Source: Petunia secreta
Taxonomy: Eukaryota > Streptophyta > Magnoliopsida > Solanales > Solanaceae
Assembly (NCBI GenBank): GCA_029990175.1
Contig: JARKIP010000065.1
Coordinates: 7,072,501-7,136,500 of the forward strand
Direction: 5' to 3'
Length of the DNA: 64,000 nt
In this document: positions 24,135-36,625 of the stretch, piece by piece
Position numbering within the stretch: position 1 is the stretch's first letter
Layout of the letters: each line of letters opens with the position of its first letter
Position numbers and translations under genes: made by a program
The notes under the pieces: generated by a model
Databases searched by the model: none
The model's input: the letters and a program-made list of their open reading frames with translations, nothing else
Told to the model about the DNA's origin: nothing

Positions 24135-24704
24135 GCGCTCCACCCTGGAAGCTGTGTAGTTGGATGCTCTACCCAAGTCCTGGCGCACCGCCCAAGAAAC
24201 ATTCTGTCCCAAAATTGAATTAGCTCCAGGCGCTCCGCCCCAACTCAGGCGCTCCGCCCAATGCGCTGAGTTTCTGGATTTTGAGTAGTCTTTTACTATT
24301 TTGACCCTGCGTGGTCTATTTCATTAGACCCAACTTGTAGGGCGTTTTCGACTTTATCTAGACTTGGGAAAGACTCTATAAATACCCAATTCCTCTTCTA
24401 TTTTCGTTATATTACCTTGATATTGAACACATCGAATGGAGATGAGATTCTCTAATGGAAGAAACCTTTACTTTTTGGCTTGAATGTATTGGTGGTAACA
24501 ATTGACCTTCATTTCAAATCCGACCGGGCCCTTTGCAAAATCCAGGTGTGTCTTGAGGACTGTCCGTATAGTGTAGGTGTTCTTGACTCGACCCGAGGGT
24601 ATTACGATACTAGTTCCTCGTAGTTACCTAGGTAGTAGTTTGAGATACGTCTTACTTGTATCTCGTTCTTTAGTTTTTATCGCTTCCGTGATTTCCCTGC
24701 ATCA
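23969..24704 (+). repeat. 3' LTR of chromovirus-like element
   Basis: 736 bp, TGATGCGGGG...CTGCATCA. It includes GC-rich dyads at 24130-24260 and TATAAATA at 24377-24384. It lacks the 32-bp tandem duplication of the 5' copy. Confidence 0.92.
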
Positions 24705-24724
24705 GAATTACAATCAGGGATATA

Positions 24725-25056
24725 ATCTCACACACACATAACACACACGACTTACTTAGGATGGATATATTCTGACTTTCCAATTAAAACAAGTAAGCAT
24801 TTTCATATCAACATAGCATGAACATACACGAGCCAAGACGTGAGTATAAGCATATATATTAGGCAACTCATCATTCTCAAAGCACATCAGCTAAACCCAA
24901 TGAGTTGCTTGATGAGTTGCCTAATATATATGTTTGTATTCATGTCTTGACTCGTGTATGCTCATGCTATGTTAATATGAAAGTGCTTACTTATTTTAAT
25001 ATGAGAGTCATAATATATCCATCCTAAGTAAGTCGTGTATTATTTGTGTATGAGAT
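24725..25056. repeat. Long inverted repeat (foldback or MITE-like)
   Basis: The left arm 24725-24873 pairs with the right arm 24910-25056. The loop of ~36 bases is itself a partly repeated ATGAGTTG-type sequence. Arms start ATCTCACAC and end GTGTATGAGAT, and contain long matched blocks such as CGACTTACTTAGGATGGATA. Scattered mismatches show age. There is no coding capacity. It could be a foldback transposon or MITE, or an inverted duplication able to give small RNAs. I could not find convincing target duplications. Confidence 0.85.
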
Positions 25057-25121
25057 TTTTTGGAATTCCGTGCGTGTCATTAAATGTCTAGAACTTACCC
25101 TGAATGTATGCAAAATGCCAT
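25057..25121. other. Short spacer ending in GCCAT
   Basis: This 65-bp flank ends with the left copy (25117-25121) of the Tekay-like element's target duplication. Confidence 0.6.
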
Positions 25122-27518
25122 TGAAACGACCTCGGTTAGCCGTTTTGGAAGTTAGGACTCCGATTGGCGTACCGATAATTTTAAAATATTCGTAATGTCC
25201 ATTAGGACCTGTCTGTAAAATTTGAGCTAAATCAGACTTCGTTTGGTAGGCATCGGAAGAAGGTTTCAGTTTTTATCGTCGATAAATATTAAAAAGAGAT
25301 TTACGAGCTCGGTATTGGCGAATGAGCTCTGATTCGAAATCCGAAAGTGTCGTTAGGTTCGTATGATTATTTATGACTTTGGTGAACTTTTGAAAGTGAA
25401 TTTCGATGTTGTTCGGCTAGTTTCCGCAAAAATGCCGAAAGTTAAATAATTTAACATTTTTTAATTTAAATTCGCATCTTGAGTTTCGGGAGTCCAATTT
25501 GAGATCTGCCTTCGCGAGTATGTTACATATATTTTGTATAACTTGTATGCAAAAGTTGGAATTATTTCTAATATCGTAGAGTACTATTTTAATTTTCGTT
25601 AAGAAAAGAAAATAAAAAAATAAAAAAGTATATAAAGTAGGCGGTGGTCAAGGGATCTCATCCCTTGACATTTAAATACAACGAATGAGCAGAAATAGAG
25701 GAATTCACTCAAAAACGATAAAGAATAAGAAGCGGAAACAAAGTAAGGAAAAAATGCAAGAAAATGAGAAAAGAGGCCGGAGAAAAGTAGAATTTTCACG
25801 CTGAAACATTCAGGTAATGATCCTAATATATTATTTGAGTTTATTATGTGTGTTTGAATATATTTTGACGGTAAAACTTGGAATATTAGACATCGTCCTA
25901 ATGACGTAAATTGATAGTGTAAAGGGTCAAATGGACCCCGATAATGGAATTGATTATATATTCATACTCAGTGAATTATGGGCAACTTATAAATGTAATT
26001 GATTTGGGATTTGGTTATGTGGCCTTAAACCCTGTATATAGGCCTGGCCTGCATATTGCGTATGCGAATAGGGTATCAGGTTCCTACCTGGATTACCCTA
26101 AGATGTGAGGAATGAAGCCTTTAGCCTAATTTGATATATTTTTCTGCTTGTTGAATAGAGTGGGATCGTTTGGCAATGAATTCAATGGACAAAGCGGTTG
26201 TTGAGTAATTGTGCTAACTTTGTAACGAGGTAAGTGATTATATCCATTTCATTAGAGGCACCTGGCCTCGTGGATTTTCTACCACGTGTTCCTTACGTGT
26301 GTAGCTGCCGATAGGCGTACTCATTACGCCTTAGCTTTGGATTTACATTCTATATTATATGTTATGCCCTGCTATTAGTATTGCTTTGAGAATCTGAGTA
26401 TTGTATTTTGGCTGTGAGTTGGCATCTACTTCCCGGCTGTCGATGAGAACCCCGCGCCAGTGAAGGGTTATTATTGCATCCCATTGCATTCATATGCATT
26501 ACATGTCATTCATATGCATTACATTGCTTATCATATTGGGTGCAGGAGTATTCCGCCCCAGGAGTAGCAGTATTCCGCTCCATTGTATCATATTGACGGT
26601 AGGAGTATTCCGGCCCAGGAGAGTGTAGGAGTATTCCGCCTCTGGTTTATATTATATCGGTTGCAGGAGTATTCCGCCCCAGGAGCAGGAGTATTCCTCC
26701 CCAGGAGCAGGAGTATTCCGCCCCAGTTGGTTATCAGATTGGATTCCCCTCGAATGCAGGAGTATTCCGCTTCGGGATGGGATTACGGGCACATGTGACC
26801 CTTTGCATCAAATTTCATTTCATTTCATTTCTTTTCATACCATTCTGTAGACTTGTGGTACATAACTATTGTTCTGCTTATACGTGCATTGCTTATTTGT
26901 TGATATGTTTCTGGCTCGTATTCCTGGCTGAGTTTATGGTTTCATACGTGTTTTCGGTTGTTATCTGGCTCCGCCTTTTTATAATTTAAATAAAAGGAAT
27001 TTGGTTTATCTGTTTCTTCTCCCTGGCTAGCTATCCTATTCTTTGAGGTGGCTAGTCTGCCCCACTTATTGAGTCCTTTTGACTCACCCTTGTTTGTTGT
27101 TTGTTTCTTGTCTATCTATTTCGTTTCGGCAGGTTCGCTCCAGGATTGAGTTCGCCGCGTTGTTCAGGAGCGAAGACGACTTCAGCTGTCAGGGTGAGCC
27201 AGATTTATTCCGGATGGCCACCAGTTTATTGTTTATTATTTCAGCTGCATTTTGCTCCCTTCAGGAGGTATCTGTCTTCTTTGTACTATTAGATGTCTAG
27301 TCTGGATAGCCCTAAACCTAGTATGTGGGTAGTCAGCTGTAATTTATTTTTTTTACAGCTTAGAGATATCATTATGTTTGTACTTTTTCTAAGTCTTTTT
27401 ATTATTTATAAATTGAATTATATTTATTTTCCTGATTTAATTGATAAGGGTTCGCCCGACGGGTCTAGGGAAGGATGTCGGGTGCCCGCACGACCTAACC
27501 GGATTTTGGGTCGTGTCA
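25122..27518 (+). repeat. 5' LTR of Tekay-like element
   Basis: 2397 bp, nearly identical to 31654-34035. A TATA box GTATATAAAGTA lies at about 25629-25640. A GTATTCCGCCCC minisatellite lies at 26540-26775. The open frame 27079-27300 recurs at 33596-33817 only because both are LTR. Confidence 0.93.
26540..26775. repeat. GAGTATTCCGCCCC minisatellite in LTR
   Basis: About nine imperfect copies of CAGGAGTATTCCGCCCC at irregular spacing, some as direct 22-bp tandem units. The partner LTR (33060-33275) has at least one unit fewer. Confidence 0.85.
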
Positions 27519-27520
27519 GT

Positions 27521-27533
27521 TGGTATCAGAGCC
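27521..27533 (+). promoter_or_regulatory. Primer binding site, tRNA-Met
   Basis: TGGTATCAGAGCC lies two bases after the LTR and is an exact match to the plant initiator tRNA-Met primer site. Confidence 0.9.
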
Positions 27534-27744
27534 TAATTTAGAGTCTATCCAGACTAAGACAGTGTCTAGTAGAGTCTCGCTGATGGGTATGTAGACGTCC
27601 GTACTTATCTACGAGGGGCTATGATGGCATTTAGGAATTTTCACTTCCTTCTTTTCTGATCGTGCGTCGGTCTAGGATGCAAAAATATTTTCGTTAATTC
27701 CTTCGTGGTAATTGTGAACCCTCGCGTAATAAATCAGCAAACGG

Positions 27745-28860
27745 TATGAGTTCAAGACGAAGCAATCTAGCCTGGGGCTAGCACTGACGAAGCCCCGAGA
27801 GTTTTTTTATCGTGCTGACGACTTAGTTACGGAGGCCGCAGCTGTACGAGCTCGCGATGGGCAAGGGAGCAGGGCCTTGTGGTTCCCTTGGCTCTCTACG
27901 ATGCTTTTACGAGAATCTTGGTGATGCAGATACCGCAAAAAAAAACCTATTATTCGCTAGGTAGCTTATGAGGTTGCCGCATATGCTGACGTTCGATCTC
28001 AGGGAGCTCCTTTTCTGGTTCTTAATATTGCTTCACTAAATTATGTTTCGGAGGTAGCATGTTAGTTAGCCTGAGTAATGGCTCGGTCTGAGTATCTGAA
28101 GATGCTGCATTATTCTACCCAATTGAACCTTCCGATATTCTTAAGCAATGCGTCAGATAAACCTCGTGATTCTTTTTAAAATAAAATGATGTCAGCATAT
28201 CCTTCAGGCTCTTGATTATCTCGAGTGGTTTGGTGTTGATTATTCTGCTTTCCAGTTTCAGTGTCCAGCCTTGAATTGGTGGACTTCTCTCTTATTAGCT
28301 AACTTGGTTCGATTTTTCTTCTAGATTCGTGGAAAAGTTCCTTTCGAGTAGCGAGTGAGATGAAAAGTGTTGCCAGTTTGAGTGGATTGAACAGGGTAGC
28401 CTGTCGGTTAGCCCGTTGGTGTTTCAGAATAGGTGATTGAATTTATAAAATGACTGAATATGCATTAGAACTAGTCCATGAGCCTTTCGAGAGATTCAAA
28501 GATTTATTGATGACCTTTTTCCTTCCTTGAGATCCCATATGGCTTGAAAAATTGAGGTTGTAACTTTATTTGATGTCGTTGTTGATATTGCTCAAAAGTA
28601 TTAGGCATATCATAAGTTAGAGCGGGAAGAGTTAGAGCGGGAGAGTAAGATATCCCGTGGCCCAAGTGGGCAACCATGGTACGTCATTTGGAACGTGACT
28701 CTCAGAGTGTGTCAGTAGTTCGTCAAGATCAGACCCAGTTTTTCTCTTTATAGCTATCAACATTCAGTCCAGCTTCCATTTTCAGTGAAAAAGTGTTACC
28801 ATTGTTATGAGTCTGGTTATCCTTTGAGTAGTTTTTCCTTACTCCGGTAAGTAGGCAATC
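27745..28860 (+). pseudogene. Gag relic of Tekay-like element
   Basis: Short segments recall Tekay/Del Gag: MTEYALELVHEPFERFKDLL near 28450-28510 corresponds to the capsid C-terminal region, then a basic linker, then a knuckle remnant KCYHCYESGYPLSS near 28787-28830. The first two cysteines are kept and the remaining ligands are lost. Stops and frame changes occur every few dozen codons. No product is expected. Confidence 0.55.
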
Positions 28861-30310
28861 GTCCCTTCTCTTATCATCAGGCACCTGCACAGTCGCAGGG
28901 ATTTCATTTAGATCTCGATCAGCCAGAGAAATGCAACGATCCAATAAAGGTTCAGGGCATGGTGACAGTTATTTTTCATAAGGTAATTATCAATGTAGCG
29001 GCTTAGTTCAGCCGCAAAGGCAGTTTTATGAACTGCTAGTCTGGCAGGATGCTGAGCCATCCGATGTAGTAGACCCATGTATTTCTTCTTCCATTATATG
29101 TGAGTAAGATTTGATTCTTCCGATCGATCTGGAAATGGTGTGTCTTATCATGTTTCGATGGTCTCCTTGGATATTGTTTGAATTAAGAATCGGCAGCGGT
29201 AGAGGGATGAGTTTCTAGTATGATCTATTCAGGGAATTTGTGAGACCCTACTAGTTTATCTGATTTAAATGTGAGAGATTTGGGAGTGAGTGTCGGTATT
29301 GTTTGCTTGGCATCTTGTTACGCCACCTTCTGTTATTATGTCAATTCAGTTTACCTCTCTCCTCGAAATTCAATGTTGGTAGGATAATGGGATCCTAATT
29401 CGTCACCATCAGAAAGTATTATCGTTTCTTCCAGTGCAAAGTGATTAGTAAGTAATATTCTATCTACGTATCTCCTCTTGGTTCAAAATGCTAGTAAAGT
29501 TATGTTATCCCATGAGCTTATCTAGATTATAAAAAGGGTTTCTGGTAAATTGTCAGAGTTTCCTTTTTATGGGGAGGTTAAATTGGCATGGATGTTGTTC
29601 CATAGAGCTCATTTAATATCTATTTCTTCAATTGCGATTCTTTGGCTAGCCTGACTAGAAAGTAGTCTAGCTCTGGTAGCCAAGCAATAAGAAGATGAGC
29701 TTCCTGAAGTTCTAATTATTTCTATCCTCAGTCTATTTTCATTTATTCTTCGTCCGGCATTAGTGAGCTTGGGGCGGCGGGTAGCCGCTTGTCATGTTCC
29801 CTACGTTGAGCCAGATTGCATGTCAAGGTAACCGGGTAAGCATATTATTGTTTAGGTTGAAAATCAGGATAGTGGTGCTGTCCAGACATTCTATCTGCGG
29901 ATTTGTTATATCATCCAGTTGTCTCATCTTGTTATCCGCTTAACATGTTTATGTTATCAGTTTATCCGGGTATCCATTCCCATGTATAGTATAGTGCTGA
30001 GTCTGTTTTGCGGATCATCCAGTTTCAGGGGAAACTCTGCCGAAATTTTTATATAGAAGTACCATCCATCAGGCGGTGACGTTTACGGAAAAGGTATGGA
30101 GTTGTGAACTTGAGAGTTGCAGCTGTTTGGCAACTCGAAAGGGTAGTTGGTAGCTTAGGTCTGCCTACGTTCAACTTTTAGCTAAATCTTCTTTAGTCTA
30201 GCAGACTGTGCGAGGATGGTTATTCCTATTCAAATGGCTGTATGAGTTTGTGCTTTAAGTGGAGGAGTCTTCCTCCAAATACTGAATGGTAATATTAAAT
30301 CTCTGAGGTG
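28861..30310 (+). other. Degraded interior, unassigned
   Basis: This is where protease and reverse transcriptase would lie. I see no Asp-Ser-Gly or YxDD motif in any frame, only short open pieces. Confidence 0.5.
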
Positions 30311-30429
30311 TTGATACCACTTTTCTCACGACCCAAAGTAAGGCCACGGCAGAAATCTACAATGAGTGTCGATCATTGCTTAACCCGCTAATAATCTATT
30401 AACAACAGAGATAAGGTGGCAACCTGATC

Positions 30430-30910
30430 ATATATACGTACCTATTTGCTGAAAGCATAAACTCTGGAAAGATGACACGACTTTAACTTGCTAGCAATTA
30501 GAACAATAAGCCACAAATTCTGCTATGTCACACTTCATTTCGTCCCACCAATAAATCTGCTTAAGATCATGGTACATCTTAGTCGAACCTGGATGAATAT
30601 TGTATTTGGAATAATGTGCCTCTATCATAATTTACCCACGTAAATCTGCAACATCAGAAACTCAAAGTCTATTTTTATACACGAGAACACTGTCAGTAGT
30701 ATCCCTGTATGGCTACTCCAGTTTTCTTCTGGCTATCTGTCTGTATCCAACTAGAACTGGATCCTCATACTGACGTTGTGTTACTTCATGAAAATTTAGA
30801 GTTAAAGGTCTAGTGCAGCTTGTCGACAATCCATCATATATCTCTCACACCTCAACTCTTTGAGAAGTTACTTTAGTGCTATAAGTGCACGTGTAATTAA
30901 CTCTGTAGCT
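30430..30910 (-). pseudogene. Inverted Ty3-gypsy integrase fragment
   Basis: On the minus strand, complement(30493-30620) reads AHYSKYNIHPGSTK then KMYHDLKQIYWWDEMKC, DIAEFVAYCSNC and a stop. This is the zinc-binding HHCC start of a Ty3/gypsy integrase, with both histidines and both cysteines present. Minus-strand sequence up to ~30910 continues as the RNase H-to-integrase linker in broken frames. It is opposite to the element around it, so it is a rearranged or separately inserted piece, possibly of the same family. Confidence 0.75.
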
Positions 30911-31653
30911 GGTATTCTGCCTCAGCTAATGGTCCAACTATATATCTCTTTTATTTTTACTTTTTCAAGTCATAATATTTCAAACTCATAGACAATACCC
31001 TGAAGTAGATGTTCAGTTTGAAGATCATTTCTGGTCTGCATCTGCATCATGCTATCCAGTAGTATTTGCATGATCTTTATCCTTATATGATAGACCCTGT
31101 TCAGATAAACCTTTGACATATATTAGGATATGAGTAACTACATTCCCACAAGGAGCTTGCGGAACAACACTAACATCAACAGAGACGTTGCATAGTGCGT
31201 TTGTAAAAATAATATTGCTTGCATCAACTCTTCTATACTGTGTAGTGACAAGGTACTTCAAAAGCTTCCCCTATTGCATCAAGCGTGAGCTTATTCTTAG
31301 TTCCATCGACCTGTTATATATCGAAAGGTATATCGAAGAGGTGATTATCGGCTGAATCATGTTAACCCATTCAAAGTTCCGTATATCTTTTCTTTGAAAA
31401 TGTAGAACTCTCTTCTCGTGATTAAGGAAGGATCAGCTTAGTCAGAATAAGCTGTGTAATGGTATTACCATATTACCCAGATATATTTTATTCCAAAAGT
31501 TCGATATTCGTGTTATAATTTTGATCCTGTAATTAAGAAATAATGCCCGTGGAGTAGCTCATATAGGTTGTGCAAGTTCTCTTGTTATCCGCGCGAATTT
31601 TTCTTTAGACTTAGGCTCGTTAGAGGACGAACGAGAGTTTAAGTGGAGGATAA
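30911..31653. other. Rearranged interior and polypurine region
   Basis: No clear domain. The last 60 bp return to plus-strand Tekay sequence: GAGGACGAACGAGAG followed by AAGTGGAGGATAA, a purine-rich tract abutting the TGAAATGACC start of the 3' LTR. Confidence 0.55.
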
Positions 31654-34035
31654 TGAAATGACCTCGGTTAGCCGTTTCGGAAGTTAGGACTCCGATTGGC
31701 GTACCGATAATTTTAAAATATTCGTAATGTCCATTAGGACCTGTCTATAAAATTTGAGCTAAATCAGACTTCATTTGGTAGGCATCGGAAGAAGGTTTCA
31801 GTTTTTATCGTCGATAAATATTAAAAAGAGATTTACAAGCTCGGTATTGGCGAATGAGCTCTGATTCGAAATCCTAAAGCGCCGTTAGGTTCGTATGATT
31901 ATTTGTGAGTTTGGTGAACTTTCGAAAGTGAATTTCGATGTTGTTCAGCTAGTTTTCACTAAAATGCCGAAAGTTAAATAATTTGACTTTTTTTTATTTA
32001 AATTCGCATCTTAAGTTTCGGGAGTCCAATTTGAGATCCGCCTTCGCAAGTATGTTACATATATTTTGTATAACTTGTATGCAAAACATGAAATTGTTTC
32101 GAATATCGTAGAGTACTATTTTAATTTTTGTTAAGAAAAGAAAAAAAATGAAAAAAGGATATAAAGTAGGCGGTGGTCAAGGGATCTAATCCCTGGACAC
32201 TTAAGTAGAACGAATGAGCAGAAACAGAGGAATTCACTCAAAAACGATACAGAATAAGAAGCGGAAACGAAGCAAGGAAAAAATGCCAGAAAATGAGAAA
32301 AGAAGCCGGAGAAAAATAGAATTTTCACCCTTAAACATTCAGGTAATGATCCTAATATATTATTTGAGTTTATTATGTGTGCTTGAATATATTTTGACGG
32401 TAAAACTTAGAAAATCAGACATCGCCCTAATGACGTAAATTGATAGTTTAAAGGGTCAAATGGACCCCGATAATGGAATTGATTATATATTCATACTCAG
32501 TGAATTATGGGCAACTTATAAATGTAATTGATTTGGGGTTTGGTTATGTGGCCTTAAACCCTGTATATAGGCCTGGCCTGCGTATTGCGTATGCGATTAG
32601 GGTATCATGTTCCTACCTGGATTGCCCTAAGATGTGAGGAATGAAGCCTTTAGCCTAATTTGATATATTTTTCTGCTTGTTGAATAGAGTGGGATCGTTT
32701 GGCAATGAATTCAAAGGACAAAGCGGTTGTTGAGTAATTGTGCTAACTTTGTAACGAGGTAAGTGATTATATCCATTTCTTTGGAGGCACCTGGCCTCGT
32801 GGATTTTCTACCACGTGTTCCTTACGTGTGTAGCTGCCGATAGGCGTACTCATTACGCCTTAGCTTTCGATTTACATTCTATATTATATGTTATGCCTTG
32901 TTATTGGTATTGCATTGAGAATCTGAGTATTGTATTTTGGCTGTGAGTTGGCATCTACTTCCTGGCTGTCGATGAGAGTCCCGCGCCAGTGAAGGGTTAT
33001 TATTGCATCCCATTGTATTCATATGCATTACATGTCATTCATATGCATTACATTGCATATCATATTGGGTCCAGGAGTATTCCGCCCTAGGAGCAAGAGT
33101 ATTCCACTCCACTGTATCATATTGAGGGTAGGAGTATTCTGCCCCAGGAGAGTGCAGGAGTATTCCGCCTCTGGTTTATATTATATCGGGTGCAGGAGTA
33201 TTCCGCCCCAGGAGCAGGAGTATTCCGCTCCAGTTGGTTATCAGATTGGATTCCCCTCGAATGCAGGAGTATTTCGCTTCAGGATGGGATTATGGGCACA
33301 TGTGACCCTTTGCATCAGATTTCATTTCATTTCATTTCATCTCATTTCTTTTCATACTATTGCGTAGACTTGTGGTACATAACTACTGTTCTGCTTATAC
33401 GTGCATTGCTTATTTGTTGATATGTTTCTGGCTCGTATTCCTGGCTGAGTTTATGGTTTCATACGTGTTTTCGGTTGTTATCTGGCTCCGCCTTTTTATA
33501 ATTTAAATAAAAGGAATTTGGTTTATCTGTTTCTTCTCCCTGGCTAGCTATCCTATTCTTTGAGGTGGCTAGTCTGCCCCACTTATTGAGTCCTTTTGAC
33601 TCACCCTTGTTTGTTGTTTGTTTCTTGTCTATCTATTTCGTTTCGGCAGGTTCGCTCCAGGATTGAGTTCGCCGCGTTGTTCAGGAGCGAAGACGACTTC
33701 AGCTGTCAGGGTGAGCCAGATTTATTCCGGATGGCCACCAGTTTATTGTTTATTATTTCAGCTGTATTTTGCTCCCTTCAGGAGGTATCTGTCTTCTTTG
33801 TACTATTATATGTCTAGTCTGGATAGCCCTAAACCTAGTATGTGGGTAGTCAGCTGTAATTTCTTTATTTTACAGCTTATAGATATCATTATGTTTGTAC
33901 TTTTTCTAAGTCTTGTTATTATTTATAGATTGAATTATGTTTATTTTCCTGATTTATTTGATAAGGGTTCGCCCGACGGGTCTAGAGAAGGATGTCGGGT
34001 GCCCACACGGCCTAACCGGATTCCGGGTCGTGTCA
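31654..34035 (+). repeat. 3' LTR of Tekay-like element
   Basis: 2382 bp, ending GGGTCGTGTCA, followed by the GCCAT target duplication. Few differences from the 5' LTR are visible, mostly single bases and one minisatellite unit. Confidence 0.93.
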
Positions 34036-34040
34036 GCCAT

Positions 34041-34339
34041 TCTAAGTCTTGCTTGGTTTAGGGAGTAATAGATGCATTTTTTTGTTCAACCATAAACTTT
34101 TTAACATACTCAATGAAATTGACCTTAGTTAGGTTGTTTGATCTGAAAGACTTTTATTTAGCAACCACATTACAAGACAAACATATTTTTTCTATTTGAA
34201 TAAATCATCTTTTGAACTCTTACCATGTGTAGCACTTGCATTTGTAAGAGCTTTAAAAGATTTGAGTGGCGGGATGGTTTGACTTATGAGTGGAACTTTT
34301 GAGTAGGAAAATGTGCATAAAACGTGTATAATTGGAAGG
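34041..34339. other. Unassigned spacer
   Basis: AT-rich, no feature recognised. It is the continuation of the sequence interrupted by the Tekay-like insertion and the left flank of the Sirevirus LTR. Confidence 0.5.
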
Positions 34340-35687
34340 TGTTGCACCTAGTGCACCTTCGTAAGACACTATGGGGGGTGAATAGTGTCCTTACCCGATT
34401 TTTAGATTCCTAAAACTTGCTTTTACTTTGTTTGCCAAACTCACAAAAAATCAGGTTCCTTGCAAGTTTCACCTATCTCTGAAATCTAACACAATACAGA
34501 AACGTAAAGAAAACATAGATTTTTACCTGGAATAATCCTTGCTTAAGGGATCTAAAACTACGATTCAACACTCTTGGGATTTAAACTTTCCACTCAAGGA
34601 AACTGAGCAAGTTTTAGATTGCAACACAATGCAATCAAGGAACTGGCCTCACTCTGACTAATACCTAGAACCTTCCAAGCCTCACAATGACTTGTAAGGT
34701 TAAACTACCTCACCAAAACGTGATCTTAATTTTATGCTTCTAAACAAGAGGATAGATTACAACTCAATAACCTATAACAGAATACTAAGACAAACAGACT
34801 ATTACTATGAAACTGCAACTCCGTCAGGTTCTGCTACCTTGCTTCTACTCTTGCACACAATAACTCTCACGATCAATTAACTCTTTAGTTGCTCTATTGA
34901 GATTTCTTGAGTGCGTAATTATTCTGGCCAAAACAACTTCAGCCCTAAATACAGAGATGTAGACAAAACAGAACTAATGAGAAACTCGTCTTCAGCCCAG
35001 TTCTGCTTTGCAGATTCTACAGATTCACTCCAATACTTCTCTCAATATATTTGCCTTCTTTTGATCACGAAGTTTGTGAATGAGTGAATGATTTTTACAG
35101 CCCCAACGTGTAGCATATACAAAGATCTAGAGGCCAAATTGGTTTAGGAGAATAAAAGCTCTTTCCCAAGTAAATAAGGTAACCTCTTTAAGCTTTTCCT
35201 TTTTCAATTCTAAATCCACAGCCTTAAACTCTTTCCATAAATAAAATAACATGTTGGCTGCTTGCACTCCAACTCTTTAATCCTTCGTTGCCTTGGAAAA
35301 CTTCTTCAATTGGGTTTTCCTCGCATTCCTTATCTAGTTCGGATTGTAAGACTACTTCTCCAGATTCATTCCTTTTCCAGCTCGGATTGGAAACTTATCT
35401 GTGCATCTTTTCTGCATAAGCTAAACCCGTCTGTGAACCAGGTCCATCATTAGTTTCTTCCAGTTTACACCATCAGTTTCTTCCAGTATTTCAATCATCA
35501 AAACTCAAGATTTTCTTCTCGTTTGTCAATCATCAAAACTAAAGCCTTCAATAAATTCCCCTTTTTTTATGATGACAATCACATATTGCTCGGAGGGAGT
35601 ATAATTCATGTTCAAACTAACACACAAGCAGTGAAGCAGGTATAAGAATAATAACATAACGAAACTGGGTAACAAACACCTCCAACA
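34340..35687 (-). repeat. 3' LTR of minus-strand Sirevirus
   Basis: On the minus strand it starts TGTTGGAGGTGTTTG at 35687 and ends GGTGCAACA at 34340, 1348 bp. Its last ~410 bp match the plus-strand LTR fragment 55374-55783. Confidence 0.85.
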
Positions 35688-35706
35688 TTTCTTCTTCCCC
35701 CTTTTG
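35688..35706 (-). promoter_or_regulatory. Sirevirus polypurine tract
   Basis: The minus strand reads CAAAAGGGGGAAGAAGAAA directly before the LTR, preceded by GATGATGC. It matches the conserved Sirevirus form. Confidence 0.85.
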
Positions 35707-35799
35707 GCATCATCGAAAAGATCACAACATACTTGTCAAAGAACCAATCAAGTAATGTCGATTCTATAGCCTATAAGGCAATAAATCAACCATATGCAG

Positions 35800-36622
35800 T
35801 GATGCAGTCCAAATTGGCTTAGTTCCCAACCATCAAGAGCCAAGCTTTAGAGCACAAGGAATGGAAGACAAGGGCTCCGAAAGCGACTTGAAAATCATGC
35901 ATTGGAGCGCCAAGGAAGGAGGACCACCTAGGCTACAAGGGAGGAGCGACCGAGGCACATTTTGAGGCTTTTCAAGGAGCGTCAGGAAGAGGCGGAGCAC
36001 CTCTACAAGTGGGCAGACTGCCTCTACAAGTGGGCAGACCGCCTACAACATTCAGCTCGCAAGAACATAAGTGGGCGGACCACCTCAGGACATGGGCGGC
36101 CGCCTAGTTGACTGTCCACTCTCTGGATATTGAAGATAGGCAGACCGCCTAGTGGGGGTGGGTGGATCGCCTACCCCTGATGGTAACATACGGGATTTTG
36201 ACTTAAATGTCTATTTTGGCCCTACGTGGCTTGTATAGTTATAACCCACTCTGGGGGTATTTTAGACATTTCATTATGTGTAAAGGAAGACTATAAAAGC
36301 CTTCCTTAGTCATTTTATTTTATTAGCTAGTTTATGAATCTTGAATAGAGAAGAGAGAACATTGAAGAGGCCGAGCCCTTCGAGTTTGAAGCTTGAAGCT
36401 TCGAATATGACTTTACTTGGAACCTATGGAGTTCGACACCTAATTTGAATCCATTGTAAGGTTCAAGTTTCCCTTTCTCCCTTTTGAATTCAATCAACGT
36501 ATGTGAGTTGAATTCAATTTTTTCTTCTAATTTCTTGCCTTCCTAGTCTCGATCTCTTGTTATCTTTATTATTTTCTTCCGCTCCTATAGATTATTGCTT
36601 CCGCGTAGTTTTTCCTACATCA
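35800..36622 (+). repeat. 5' LTR of non-autonomous element
   Basis: 823 bp. GGGCGGACCGCC-type dyads lie at 35985-36180 and TATAAAAG at 36292-36299. Confidence 0.92.
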
Positions 36623-36625
36623 GTT

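Larger units (their letters stand above)
17403..24704 (+). mobile_element. Ty3-gypsy chromovirus-like retrotransposon
   Basis: 7.3 kb with LTRs 17403-18171 and 23969-24704, both TGATGC...GCATCA. GAATT at 17398-17402 and 24705-24709 is a perfect target duplication. The order gag, protease, reverse transcriptase, RNase H, integrase is that of Ty3/gypsy, and the primer site is tRNA-Met type. The integrase tail runs 166 bp into the 3' LTR, which is known for the CRM group of chromoviruses. I favour that clade but did not test it. Several stops and frameshifts inactivate the polyprotein. Confidence 0.92.
25122..34035 (+). mobile_element. Tekay/Del-like Ty3-gypsy element, degraded interior
   Basis: 8.9 kb. 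LTRs 25122-27518 and 31654-34035 run TGAAA(C/T)GACC...GGGTCGTGTCA. GCCAT at 25117-25121 and 34036-34040 is a perfect target duplication. The primer site is tRNA-Met type and the segment before the 3' LTR (GAGGACGAACGAGAGTTTAAG) is the typical end of Tekay/Del pol. The 4.1-kb interior is too short for full gag-pol, has no long open frame, and contains an integrase fragment in the opposite orientation. LTRs remain very similar, so the interior was probably already defective when it inserted. Confidence 0.88.

Noticed and set aside
27079..27300. 73-codon frame repeated at 33596-33817
   Set aside because: It is LTR sequence of the Tekay-like element present twice, with no conserved domain.
31052..31261. 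Minus-strand 69-codon frame in the Tekay-like interior
   Set aside because: No retroelement or host motif. It lies within rearranged decayed sequence.
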